Assembly: GCA_905236865.1 (NCBI GenBank)
Contig: CAJOQX010000236.1
Coordinates: 1-37,355 of the forward strand
DNA: 37,355 nucleotides
Direction: 5' to 3'
From: Candidatus Rifleibacteriota bacterium
Lineage (GTDB): Bacteria; Muiribacteriota; Ozemobacteria; Ozemobacterales; Ozemobacteraceae
Shown: positions 23,996 through 31,866 of the stretch, in pieces
Layout: every line of letters starts with the position of its first letter
Numbering within the stretch: position 1 is the stretch's first letter
Position numbers and translations under genes: made by a program
The notes under the pieces: generated by a model
Database searches by the model: none
What the model was told of the DNA's origin: nothing
Seen by the model: the letters and a program-made list of their open reading frames with translations, nothing else

Positions 23996-25428
23996 ATATC
24001 CACATTGCCTAATTCTTTGTTATCATCGGTGTCAGTAACGTGTTTAAGCATACCATCGATGTCTTTTTGCATTTCTGCACAATAGCTTTTGGGGTCTTTA
24101 TGTTCAAGAGTGCATCTTTCGAGATAATCAGCAATAAGGTCTCTAATTTCAAACCAAGCTGTAATTCTAGGTTCAAAAGCTAAATTATCAAGATAGCCAT
24201 AAATAGCGTTTAGATTTGGGTCTTTCTGCATTTCTGCTTTCATCAAACCAGAATTTACAGAAGAAACTCTTACAGGCATATAAGTAGTGCCTATACTCCA
24301 TTTAACGCCGTTTTCAGTGTTGGTAAACCATTTTATGAAATCCCAAGCACCTTCAATCTTTTTGGAGTCAACATTCTTGAATATACAAATATTTGTTCCA
24401 GAAAGAATTGTGCTTCTATAAACTCCACCAGGCAAAGTTTCATCTTCGATACCAGGCACAGGAGCCATACCCATTCTGAAATCTGGATTCATATAAATTT
24501 TACTAGTAACACTTGATTCAATAATTCCGCATTTACCAGCAATAAATTCGTTCTGATGATCGAATGCTTGCCCTTCTTTTGCAAGTCCATCTTTGAGCAT
24601 ATCCTGCAAGAAGCTAAGTGAATCAATAGCGGCTTTTTCATTAAAGCCACACTTTAAAATACCATCATTATCACGTTTGACAATATAGCCTTTATTCGCT
24701 TTTATTCTATTCAAAAAGCTCCAGTTGTTCGATTTGGCACAACCATAACCATATTTGCCTTCTATACCTTTGGATTTATAGTAATCCACAATGGTCTGAC
24801 AATAAGCACGTAATTCATTAAATGTTCTAGGTGGTTTTTCAGGGTCCAAACCAACTTCTTTAAACATATCTTTATTGTAATAAAGTACTTGAACACTTTT
24901 GTTGAAAGGAAAAGAATAAAGCTTACCAGCAAAAGTATTATTTATTCTTAGAGCAGGAATAATATCGTTTCTAATATCTTCAATGGGTTTGTTTTCTGAT
25001 TTAGCTTTTTCAATATCTGCATTAATTAAGTCATCAATACAAACTATTTTTTCATGTTTTATAAACTTTTTAGTCAAAGTTTCAAAACATTGAGCTACAT
25101 CTGGGGCTTCATCAGCAATAAGAGAAGCTAGAAGCTTTTTCTGTAGAGTATCATAACCACCCATATTTATTGTTTTTACGTAACATTTGCTATTTGGGTC
25201 GTTATTATATTCATTAATCAGTTTATCCATAGCTTCGCCAAGAGGTCCACCCATAGCGTGCCAAAAAACTATTTCGGTTTTTCCATTTGTATTTGCTTGA
25301 GATTGAGATTTGCTATCACCTGTATCAGCCCAGAAAATCTGATAAGTTATCAAAACCCAAAAGATAAAAACTATAATGAGGAAAGCATCCATTCCTGTAA
25401 TTCTGTGATTACCTATTTTAAATCCCAT
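23992..25428 (-). CDS. Sugar ABC-transporter substrate-binding protein, membrane-anchored
   Basis: 478 residues. The mature part starts 'TEIVFWHAMGGPLGEAMDKL' and matches family 1 carbohydrate-binding proteins of the UgpB/MalE type; 'LPGGVYRSTILSG' and 'AWDFIKWFTNTENG' are typical of the C-terminal lobe. The N terminus lacks a lipobox and has a single helix (about 14-34) with no clear cleavage site, so the protein may stay anchored in the inner membrane. It lies 4 bases downstream of one permease gene and completes the substrate-specific set of an importer. The substrate cannot be told: glycerol-3-phosphate, a disaccharide or an oligosaccharide are all possible. Confidence 0.92.
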   Translation of the reverse strand: MGFKIGNHRITGMDAFLIIVFIFWVLITYQIFWADTGDSKSQSQANTNGKTEIVFWHAMGGPLGEAMDKLINEYNNDPNSKCYVKTINMGGYDTLQKKLLASLIADEAPDVAQCFETLTKKFIKHEKIVCIDDLINADIEKAKSENKPIEDIRNDIIPALRINNTFAGKLYSFPFNKSVQVLYYNKDMFKEVGLDPEKPPRTFNELRAYCQTIVDYYKSKGIEGKYGYGCAKSNNWSFLNRIKANKGYIVKRDNDGILKCGFNEKAAIDSLSFLQDMLKDGLAKEGQAFDHQNEFIAGKCGIIESSVTSKIYMNPDFRMGMAPVPGIEDETLPGGVYRSTILSGTNICIFKNVDSKKIEGAWDFIKWFTNTENGVKWSIGTTYMPVRVSSVNSGLMKAEMQKDPNLNAIYGYLDNLAFEPRITAWFEIRDLIADYLERCTLEHKDPKSYCAEMQKDIDGMLKHVTDTDDNKELGNVDM

Positions 25429-25432
25429 TTTA

Positions 25433-26422
25433 TTACTCCTTCATACCAGATGTTGCAGAAGATTCTACAAACTGTTTCTGGGCAAAGAAATACATAATAA
25501 CCAATGGAAGAATAGTCATTGTAGAGGCAGCCATTAGCTGACCCCATTCATTTCCTGCGTCAGAAGAGAAGTAGCTTAACCCGACTTGAATAACTCTAAG
25601 ATTTGTATCGTTAGTAACAATCAAAGGCCAAACGAAAGCATTCCAGTTAGACAAGAAAGAAAAAACTCCCATTGTTACCAATGAAGGTTTACAGAGTGGC
25701 AATGCAACTCTCCAGTAGAAACCAAATCTGCTACAGCCATCTATAATAGCTGCTTCAAAAAGGTCTTTCGGCAATTGCATAAAGAACTGTCTTAGGAAAA
25801 ATACGGCATAAGCAGAAGCAAGCCATGGAACTGTCAAAGCTAGATAAGTATTAATCCAGTGCATTTTTGAAAGCATAATGTAGTTAGGAATAAGCAACGC
25901 TTGCTGTGGAAGCATCATTGTTCCTAAAATCATTAAAAATACAGCGTTTTGACCTGGAAACTTAAAGAAAGCAAAAGCATAAGCCGCTAGAGAAGCAAAG
26001 AAAAGAGAAACTGCTGTAACAGTAATACTTACAAATAGAGTATTCAAAAAGAACCTATAAAATGGTTGTGCCTTTAAAGCATTTTTATAGTTATCCCACC
26101 ATTCAAAGGGTTTCTTTCTTGGGTCTCTCTTATCTTCTGGTGTAGCATACCAAGCATCATCTATTTCTTTCTGTTCTTTGATACGCTTTTTATCTGATTC
26201 GTCATTTAAGAAAGAAGGTCTGATTGAGTCTGGCAATAAAACAATTTTGTCTGTTGGGCTTTTAATGATTTCTTGATTGCTCTTGAATGACGCACTAATC
26301 ATCCAAACAAATGGGAACAACATAAAGAAAGCACCGAGAATTAGTAGTATATGAACAGGAACATATTCTAGATGTATAATTTTATTATTGTTAGATGGAC
26401 TTTTAGAAAAGTGAAATAACAT
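25433..26422 (-). CDS. Sugar ABC-transporter permease, MalG/UgpE type
   Basis: 329 residues, with the six-helix fold of carbohydrate permeases of the MalG/UgpE subfamily. The cytosolic EAA loop 'EAAIIDGCSRFGFYWRVALP' contacts the ATPase. Between helix 1 (about 28-46) and helix 2 (about 120-140) lies a charged insert of about 60 residues ('ESDKKRIKEQKEIDDAWYA', 'PEDKRDPRKKPFEWW') that would face the periplasm; it is longer than in typical MalG. It starts 11 bases after the other permease gene. No ATPase gene is in the unit, so a shared MsmX-like ATPase encoded elsewhere is likely. Confidence 0.92.
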   Translation of the reverse strand: MLFHFSKSPSNNNKIIHLEYVPVHILLILGAFFMLFPFVWMISASFKSNQEIIKSPTDKIVLLPDSIRPSFLNDESDKKRIKEQKEIDDAWYATPEDKRDPRKKPFEWWDNYKNALKAQPFYRFFLNTLFVSITVTAVSLFFASLAAYAFAFFKFPGQNAVFLMILGTMMLPQQALLIPNYIMLSKMHWINTYLALTVPWLASAYAVFFLRQFFMQLPKDLFEAAIIDGCSRFGFYWRVALPLCKPSLVTMGVFSFLSNWNAFVWPLIVTNDTNLRVIQVGLSYFSSDAGNEWGQLMAASTMTILPLVIMYFFAQKQFVESSATSGMKE

Positions 26423-26433
26423 GATTAACTACC

Positions 26434-27312
26434 TCAAGAATAGTGAACTTTCTTTTCAACATAAAGTTTGTTGAATAGAGTGCAAGCAAAGATAATCAAG
26501 AATAGAACAAATGCCATAGCTAGAGCATAGCCAAATTCAAACTGATCGAAAGCTTTGCGGTAGAGGTAATAAACAACAACCATAGTACTCTTTAATGGAC
26601 CGCCACGAGGTGTCATCATATAAACTTGAGAGAATACTTGGAAAGAACCAATAACTGACATTGTAAAAATAAAGAAAGTAGTTGGTGAAAGCATTGGCCA
26701 AGTAATATGAACGAACTGTTGCCACCGATTAGCACCATCTATTCGTGCTGCTTCATAAAGATGTTTTGGAATGTTTTGTAGACCAGTCAAGAATATAATA
26801 ATGTTGTTGCCAAGACCTTTCCAAACGCTCATTAAAATAATTGCTGGCATTGCCCAATTTGGGTCTTGCAACCAAGCGACAGGCGATATTCCAAACCAAC
26901 CAATAACCTTATTTAAAAGCCCTATTTCGGGGTGATAGATAAAATTCCAAACTATTGCTACAGCATTTATTGAAGTAACAACAGGAATAAAGTAAGCTGT
27001 TCGATAGAATCCTAACCCTTTAATAGGATTATTAAGCAGAATGGCTATTCCCATTGACAAGAATATAGTCAGCGGAATACTCAATGCAGCGTAATAAATA
27101 GTGTTCCAAATTGATTTCCAGAACATAGGGTCATCGAAAAGACGTGTGTAGTTGCCTGCACCGACAAATTCAGGTTTACCAATCAAGTCCCATTCGTAAA
27201 AACTTACGCCTAGAGACATAAAAATTGGTAACACATGAAAGACGAATAGTATAACTATTACAGGCATAAGATAAAGGTATGCACCCCAATCTTTTTTGTT
27301 TTTGTTTAGCAT
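26434..27312 (-). CDS. Sugar ABC-transporter permease, MalF/UgpA type
   Basis: About 292 residues and six membrane helices of the MalF/UgpA subfamily, with the EAA loop 'EAARIDGANRWQQFVHITWP'. I chose the ATG at 27312 ('MLNKNKKDWGAYLYL'), which has an AGGAA Shine-Dalgarno. The frame extends to a TTG at 27351, but a promoter-like TTGAAT-16-TATAAA overlaps that extension. It is the first gene of a six-gene unit continuing with the second permease, the binding protein, nrnA, the TPR protein and the membrane protein. Confidence 0.92.
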   Translation of the reverse strand: MLNKNKKDWGAYLYLMPVIVILFVFHVLPIFMSLGVSFYEWDLIGKPEFVGAGNYTRLFDDPMFWKSIWNTIYYAALSIPLTIFLSMGIAILLNNPIKGLGFYRTAYFIPVVTSINAVAIVWNFIYHPEIGLLNKVIGWFGISPVAWLQDPNWAMPAIILMSVWKGLGNNIIIFLTGLQNIPKHLYEAARIDGANRWQQFVHITWPMLSPTTFFIFTMSVIGSFQVFSQVYMMTPRGGPLKSTMVVVYYLYRKAFDQFEFGYALAMAFVLFLIIFACTLFNKLYVEKKVHYS

Positions 27313-27336
27313 TTTACTAATTCCTGTTTTTAGATT

Positions 27337-27364
27337 TTTATAATACTGCAAAGAGTATATTCAA
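27337..27364 (-). promoter_or_regulatory. Promoter of the sugar transporter unit
   Basis: On the - strand TTGAAT (27359-27364) and TATAAA (27337-27342) are 16 bases apart. Transcription would start near 27330, about 18 bases before the chosen ATG. It helps decide that start. Confidence 0.5.
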
Positions 27365-27488
27365 TTTTTTTTATTGTGGCAAATTATTTATTTAAATTAT
27401 TGTTTAATTTTATGTTTTTAATCCGTATTTTTTTTGAACAATATTAGGAATTCTAGTATCAACACAATAGAGAGATTATAAAAAACAA

Positions 27489-27519
27489 AAGCCCCATCAG
27501 ATAATATCTAATGGGGCTT
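27489..27519 (-). terminator. Rho-independent terminator of the flagellin gene
   Basis: AAGCCCCAT (27489-27497) pairs with ATGGGGCTT (27511-27519) around a 13-base loop. On the - strand the stem is followed by TTGTTTTT. It lies 10 bases after the flagellin stop. Confidence 0.85.
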
Positions 27520-27529
27520 CAGTGTCATT

Positions 27530-29770
27530 TTACTGAAGGAGGCTTAGAACATTCTGACTTAATGCGTTTGCTTGTGCAAGCATAGCAGTGCCAGCCTGTT
27601 GCATTACCTGAGCTGCTGAAAACTCAGTCATTTCTAAAGCCATATCAACATCTCTTATACGAGATTCTGAATCGGTCATATTAGTTCTGGCATTTTCCAA
27701 GTTATTGCTTGTATATTCTAATCGATTCATGTAAGCACCTAATTTAGAACGTTCACCAGATACAGTAGACAAAGCTTTTTCTATTCTTCTTAATGACATC
27801 TGAGAACTTTCTTTTGTTGTCATATCTAGCTTATCGATACCTAATGCTTTTGTAGACATATCGCAAATTGTTATAGGCATTTTCTGCCCTTCATTTGCTC
27901 CTATGTGATACTTAGGACTAGAATCTTTTATATGGACTCTAAAATTTGTATCTCCATCACCTATTGCAGTACAATCTTTGTAACCAAATATATCCATACT
28001 GGTAATTGCAGTATTGACAGTGCTTACTAAAGATTCTACAGTCAACAAACTTTGATACAAACGAACATCTTCGCTATTATAGTCGCCAAGATAAGTAGAA
28101 GTAATAGCCAAAGAACCATTTACTTCATCAAGTCTTGCAGCAACTGTTGCAGCTTCGATATTTCGATTCCAAGTAGTAAGCCATTCATTTATTTCAACTA
28201 AATCAGGACCTGCTGATATTGTAACACCAACAGAAACGTCAATAGTAGCATTCTTACCATCGGTTATTCTGATAGTTAAACCAGCACTAACCTTGCTAGA
28301 ATCTGTAAGAAGACTAAAACCCTTTATACCTTGTTGAGAATTCTTTTGACCGTCTATGAATCCTATATAGTCACCTGCAGGAATACCTATAGTATTACTA
28401 CCAGCATTTACTTTAATACCTGTCGGAGCTCTGCCATCTTCTGGTCTGTAATTTAAGCGAACCTGACCATTTACAACTTCTGCTGCCATTCCACTATTTC
28501 CACCAGTTACAGCAGCAATTTGAGCATTAATTTCTGCAACTATACCATTCATTGAATATCTACTATCTTTAGCAAAACTTACAGAAACTGTTACTATAGA
28601 AGTAACAGAAACACCAGTTTGAAATTCAAAAGATAGTGTTTCAGGAGCAGAAAATTGAAGCCCTTCGACAATTCCACCATTACCTGCTACTTGTGCTGGA
28701 GTAGAATCAAATACTACATCTATACCAGCTAATATTCCAGAAACTCTGTCTGCACTTGTAGTAGCACTAATAATTGCATTAGGATCGTCAGACAAAACAT
28801 TTGCTATAACAACATTGTTTACAGATTCTCTAGTAACGGATAGACCTAAAGCATCCATAACAATCTGTGGCCCTATAATTGAGAAATTACCTGCTTCGCC
28901 AACTTTACCAGAAACTAATTCTAAATAACCGCCCATACCAGAAACACCTGTTTGAACAGTATTTACCATGCTAACATGTGAATTTCTCAATCCAAGAGCA
29001 TTTGTATTTGCCAAAGCATCCTGCAATGTTGAAGCTAACTCATTAAGAGTCATCTTACCATTTATTGTGAATTCAAAGTTTTCGGAATTACCAGTAGCAT
29101 AAAGTGTTTGAGGGGTAGTCAAAGAGAATACGCCAGCTTCATCATAGAATTCGGCTATATCTTCAAGCCTTGTATTACCCTGAGCTAACTCGCCAGTATT
29201 TTTATTTTTAAATATTTGAGTAGTCTGCATTTGGGATATACCACCCTGAACTACTGTCATACTTAAAGCATAATCGCCAGCGACTACACCAGAACCAACG
29301 GCAACACCTTTTATATATTTACTACTTGAAGATACAAGAGCTGTCTGACTTCCATCAAGTAACTTTTTAGTATTATATTCAGTAGAATTTGCAATACTAT
29401 CTATAGCTTCCTTTAGGCTGTTGACCTCCTTCTGTATTTCAAGTCTGTCATTGGTTGTCAAAGTGTCATTTGAACTCTGAACAGCTAATTCGCGTAATCT
29501 CTGAAGAATACTTTCAGTTTCATTCAAACCGCCTTCAGCAGTCTGTAACATTGACATACCATCTTGAGCATTCAATTTGGCACGATTCAAACCTTTAATC
29601 TGACTTCTCATTTTTTCGCTGATAGTCAGCCCTGCTGCATCATCTGCAGCATGATTGATGCGAAGTCCCGAACTAATTTTTTGGATAGAACCTTCCAGAC
29701 GAGAGCTAGATCTAACAAGACTTGAATGACTAGAAATTGCAGTTACATTATGATTTACACGTAACGACAT
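27530..29770 (-). CDS. Flagellin (large)
   Basis: The filament subunit, exported by the flagellar type III system. The conserved N-terminal D0/D1 region (1 to about 140) has 'SSGLRINHAADDAAGLTISE' and 'DGMSMLQTAEGGLNETESIL'. The conserved C-terminal D1/D0 region (about 655-746) has 'NLENARTNMTDSESRIRDVD' and ends 'ANALSQNVLSLLQ'. Between them is a long variable region of about 510 residues (D2/D3), Ser/Thr-rich and a likely site of O-glycosylation, in keeping with the pseF gene. At 746 residues it is much longer than the roughly 270-500 usual for flagellins. The leader has an ideal GGAGGA Shine-Dalgarno 8 bases before the ATG and a GGA-loop hairpin suggestive of CsrA control. It stands alone, with its own promoter and terminator. 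Confidence 0.97.
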   Translation of the reverse strand: MSLRVNHNVTAISSHSSLVRSSSRLEGSIQKISSGLRINHAADDAAGLTISEKMRSQIKGLNRAKLNAQDGMSMLQTAEGGLNETESILQRLRELAVQSSNDTLTTNDRLEIQKEVNSLKEAIDSIANSTEYNTKKLLDGSQTALVSSSSKYIKGVAVGSGVVAGDYALSMTVVQGGISQMQTTQIFKNKNTGELAQGNTRLEDIAEFYDEAGVFSLTTPQTLYATGNSENFEFTINGKMTLNELASTLQDALANTNALGLRNSHVSMVNTVQTGVSGMGGYLELVSGKVGEAGNFSIIGPQIVMDALGLSVTRESVNNVVIANVLSDDPNAIISATTSADRVSGILAGIDVVFDSTPAQVAGNGGIVEGLQFSAPETLSFEFQTGVSVTSIVTVSVSFAKDSRYSMNGIVAEINAQIAAVTGGNSGMAAEVVNGQVRLNYRPEDGRAPTGIKVNAGSNTIGIPAGDYIGFIDGQKNSQQGIKGFSLLTDSSKVSAGLTIRITDGKNATIDVSVGVTISAGPDLVEINEWLTTWNRNIEAATVAARLDEVNGSLAITSTYLGDYNSEDVRLYQSLLTVESLVSTVNTAITSMDIFGYKDCTAIGDGDTNFRVHIKDSSPKYHIGANEGQKMPITICDMSTKALGIDKLDMTTKESSQMSLRRIEKALSTVSGERSKLGAYMNRLEYTSNNLENARTNMTDSESRIRDVDMALEMTEFSAAQVMQQAGTAMLAQANALSQNVLSLLQ

Positions 29771-29778
29771 AGTTTGAT

Positions 29779-29816
29779 TCCTCCGTGAACCAGTCCATTA
29801 TTTCGCATCCTTGCGA
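29779..29816 (-). promoter_or_regulatory. Flagellin mRNA leader: GGA-loop hairpin plus GGA-rich SD (putative CsrA sites)
   Basis: The mRNA reads UCGCA-AGGA-UGCGA (29803-29816), a 5-base-pair hairpin with GGA in the loop, close to the CsrA consensus ACARGGAUGU. It is followed by AUGGAC and then by the Shine-Dalgarno ACGGAGGAA (SD core 29779-29784). A hairpin site plus a site overlapping the Shine-Dalgarno is the layout of the CsrA-repressed hag leader in Bacillus subtilis. CsrA itself is not in this window. Confidence 0.6.
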
Positions 29817-29824
29817 TACTAAAA

Positions 29825-29852
29825 AAGATACACAAAATTAAATTTTCGTCAA
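29825..29852 (-). promoter_or_regulatory. Flagellin promoter (sigma-70 type)
   Basis: On the - strand TTGACG (29847-29852) and TATCTT (29825-29830) have a 16-base spacer. The start site near 29818-29820 would place the GGA hairpin almost at the 5' end of the mRNA. No sigma-28 (TAAA-N15-GCCGATAA) element is visible. Confidence 0.6.
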
Positions 29853-29932
29853 GTATTTTTTCAAAAAAAATTTCAAAATTTTTTTGAATCAGACAAAAAT
29901 CTAATTTTATGTATCTCTGTTAAATATATATG

Positions 29933-29955
29933 CTAATTTCTGAAATAGAAATTAG
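29933..29955 (-). other. AT-rich hairpin after the duplicate leader
   Basis: CTAATTTCT and AGAAATTAG form a perfect 9-base-pair stem with a 5-base loop. It lies between the duplicate leader and the flagellin promoter and could end the short transcript, but the following sequence has no strong U-run. Confidence 0.35.
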
Positions 29956-29975
29956 ATTTATTACTTTATTGGGAG

Positions 29976-30002
29976 TTAAGTTTTTATTATGCTAATTAGC
30001 AT
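29976..30002 (-). CDS. Eight-residue reading frame after the duplicate leader
   Basis: ATG at 30002 with an ideal GGAGGA (30009-30014) six bases upstream, encoding MLISIIKT and then TAA. It sits exactly where a flagellin start would be in the duplicated leader. It is either a leader peptide, a relic of a deleted flagellin, or not functional. Confidence 0.3.
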   Translation of the reverse strand: MLISIIKT

Positions 30003-30008
30003 TAAGCT

Positions 30009-30048
30009 TCCTCCATGAACAGACTAAAATATTTACGCTTCCCTGCGT
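30009..30048 (-). promoter_or_regulatory. Second copy of the flagellin leader (GGA hairpin plus SD)
   Basis: The mRNA has ACGC-AGGGAA-GCGU (30035-30048), then UUUUAGUCUGUUCAUGGAGG. It aligns with the flagellin leader ('CUGGUUCACGGAGGAA' against 'CUGUUCAUGGAGGAA') and keeps both GGA sites, but no flagellin follows. Confidence 0.6.
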
Positions 30049-30059
30049 TCTATATTAAT

Positions 30060-30087
30060 AATATAAATAAAAAGAAACATAAGTCAA
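30060..30087 (-). promoter_or_regulatory. Promoter of the duplicate leader
   Basis: On the - strand TTGACT (30082-30087) and TATATT (30060-30065) have a 16-base spacer, the same spacing as the flagellin promoter. It begins just past the terminator of the HEAT-repeat gene. Confidence 0.6.
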
Positions 30088-30095
30088 GAGGGAAT

Positions 30096-30130
30096 AAAAA
30101 AGTTTAACAATTATATTGTTAAACTTTTTT
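30096..30130 (-). terminator. Rho-independent terminator of the HEAT-repeat gene
   Basis: AAAAAAGTTTAACAA (30096-30110) pairs perfectly with its reverse complement at 30116-30130 around a 5-base loop. On the - strand the stem ends in a run of T, and it directly follows the stop at 30135. It closes the rpiB/deaminase/murA/HEAT group. Confidence 0.85.
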
Positions 30131-30134
30131 ATTT

Positions 30135-31847
30135 TTATTCTTTTATATTTTGTGCAAAACGGTCCAATATACTTTCATAAATCTCTGATTTTAAACGAGT
30201 TCTATTTGCTTCATTAAGTAAAGGTATCAAAGCTCTTATATCGCCTCGAATGCTCAAAGCTTCAAGAACATTTCTATAAACCATATCTTCTTTATCGTGC
30301 AACATTCTAATTAGAATTGGAATTCCAGCAGGGTCATCAATCTGCCCAAGTGCAAATACAGCGGAAGCCCTAACCCATCGACTTCTGTCGTGAGACATTT
30401 TTTCCAATTCTTCAAAAACTTCAGAATGACCACTTTTCCAAAGAGCAATAGCGGCATTAACTCTAACACGGTCATTTCTATCTTTAAGCATTGGGAAACA
30501 AGCTTCTGGCAAACCTTCCCAATTTTGAGCAGAAAGAGCTTCTATTGTGTTTGCTCTTACTCTAGCATCTTTATTCTTTAAATTTGGAATTAATATTTTT
30601 ACAACATTGTCGTCTTTTATTCTTCCAATAGCAGAAATAGCCGTTGCCATCACCCAAATATCAATATTTGTGGATTTTATAACATTTTTCAACGATTCAA
30701 TTAGTTCTGGTGTTTTTATATTAACAGCCGCTTCAATAGCATTGATTTTAATCCAACGTTCTTTTGCATAAAGAGCTTCTTTCACCAATGAAGAAGCTTT
30801 AGAGCTTCCGATACGCCCTAGAACGAGAAGAAGCTGTTCTTTTATAAGCAAAGGCATCCTTTCGTAATCAATCATAATCCTGTCTACTATTTTTTCCCCA
30901 ATATTGCCTAATGCCTCTATGCTAGCTTTTTGCAAATCTTCATCTGAAGATTGTAAAAGTTTGAACAAATCATCAAAAAGAAAAGAACTTTTTTCTTCAG
31001 CAGCTTTTTTTACAAGAACAATTCGAATATTTTTTTCTTTTTCAGTAATAATCAATTGACGAATTATTTTAATTCTTTCATCAGCAGCGAAAAGAACCAA
31101 ACCATCCAAGGCCGCTTTTCTAATATTTGCCCTATTGTCATTTAACAAAAGTTGATAAATCACTCTATCTTCAATTAGTGGATGAGAATTCAAAGCATCT
31201 ACAATTATCTGTCTAACTTCTGCATTAGAAGACATTACTAGTCTTTTTATTTGATTGTAAGCGCCCTCGTCTTTTAATCTTGTCAAAGCTAGATTAGCCA
31301 TTAACGAAATATTCCAAATAGGATTATCAGAAAGCATTTTTAGAGATGTGTGACTTTCTGATGAAGGAAACCTTATAAAATAGCTTATTGCTGGAACGAG
31401 AAGTTCTGAATCCCTTGTCTGTCTAAGAATTTCATTCATTAAAGAACGAACTTTATTATCGTTATAAGATAATAGAAGTTCTACAATCTTTTTTCTTAAA
31501 GGAACAGGCTGGTCTGCACCACAAGCCTTTATAGGTATATCTTCCACAGACGACAAATCAATCTTTCTTAAACTTTCATAAGCTTCTTTAGCAATCTTTT
31601 CATTTGAATTACTTATGAAATCAATCAAATACTTAACAGATGCTGGATTTGTAATCTGTCCTAAAGATTTTATAGTAGCCAAAAGAACTTCTTTATCAGG
31701 AGATGAAAGCAAGTCATGTAACTCTTCAGAATGATTTTTTATTTTTAAAATTCCTAGAGCGGAAATAGACATTAATTTAACTTCTCTATCAGAACTATTA
31801 AGACCTTCTATAAGCTTTTCAAATCGTTTTTTTGAAGTTTCTGGCAT
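30135..31847 (-). CDS. HEAT-repeat protein
   Basis: The 570-residue product is built almost wholly of HEAT/armadillo-type helical repeats of about 31 residues, for example 'SISALGILKIKNHSEELHDL', 'ASIEALGNIGE' and 'VRANTIEALSAQNWEG'. There are roughly 15 or more, ending with PBS-lyase-like HEAT units ('SAVFALGQIDDPAGIPILIR'). There is no signal peptide, so it is a cytosolic scaffold. It starts 19 bases after murA and is probably co-transcribed with it. The partner is unknown. A strong terminator follows. Confidence 0.93.
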   Translation of the reverse strand: MPETSKKRFEKLIEGLNSSDREVKLMSISALGILKIKNHSEELHDLLSSPDKEVLLATIKSLGQITNPASVKYLIDFISNSNEKIAKEAYESLRKIDLSSVEDIPIKACGADQPVPLRKKIVELLLSYNDNKVRSLMNEILRQTRDSELLVPAISYFIRFPSSESHTSLKMLSDNPIWNISLMANLALTRLKDEGAYNQIKRLVMSSNAEVRQIIVDALNSHPLIEDRVIYQLLLNDNRANIRKAALDGLVLFAADERIKIIRQLIITEKEKNIRIVLVKKAAEEKSSFLFDDLFKLLQSSDEDLQKASIEALGNIGEKIVDRIMIDYERMPLLIKEQLLLVLGRIGSSKASSLVKEALYAKERWIKINAIEAAVNIKTPELIESLKNVIKSTNIDIWVMATAISAIGRIKDDNVVKILIPNLKNKDARVRANTIEALSAQNWEGLPEACFPMLKDRNDRVRVNAAIALWKSGHSEVFEELEKMSHDRSRWVRASAVFALGQIDDPAGIPILIRMLHDKEDMVYRNVLEALSIRGDIRALIPLLNEANRTRLKSEIYESILDRFAQNIKE

Positions 31848-31866
31848 ACTACTTTTCCTTCTTCTA

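Larger units (their letters stand above)
29771..30134. other. Intergenic region with duplicated flagellin leader
   Basis: This 364-base gap contains the flagellin promoter and leader, a second homologous leader with its own promoter and an eight-residue reading frame, a hairpin (29933-29955) and the terminator of the HEAT-repeat gene. Apart from AT-rich spacer I see nothing more. Confidence 0.7.

Noticed and set aside
27313-27351. TTG start extending the MalF-type permease by 13 residues
   Set aside because: It overlaps the likely promoter, and the ATG at 27312 has a good Shine-Dalgarno.
29820-29900. Sigma-28 flagellar promoter for the flagellin gene
   Set aside because: No TAAA-N15-GCCGATAA-like sequence was found; a sigma-70-type TTGACG-16-TATCTT fits better.
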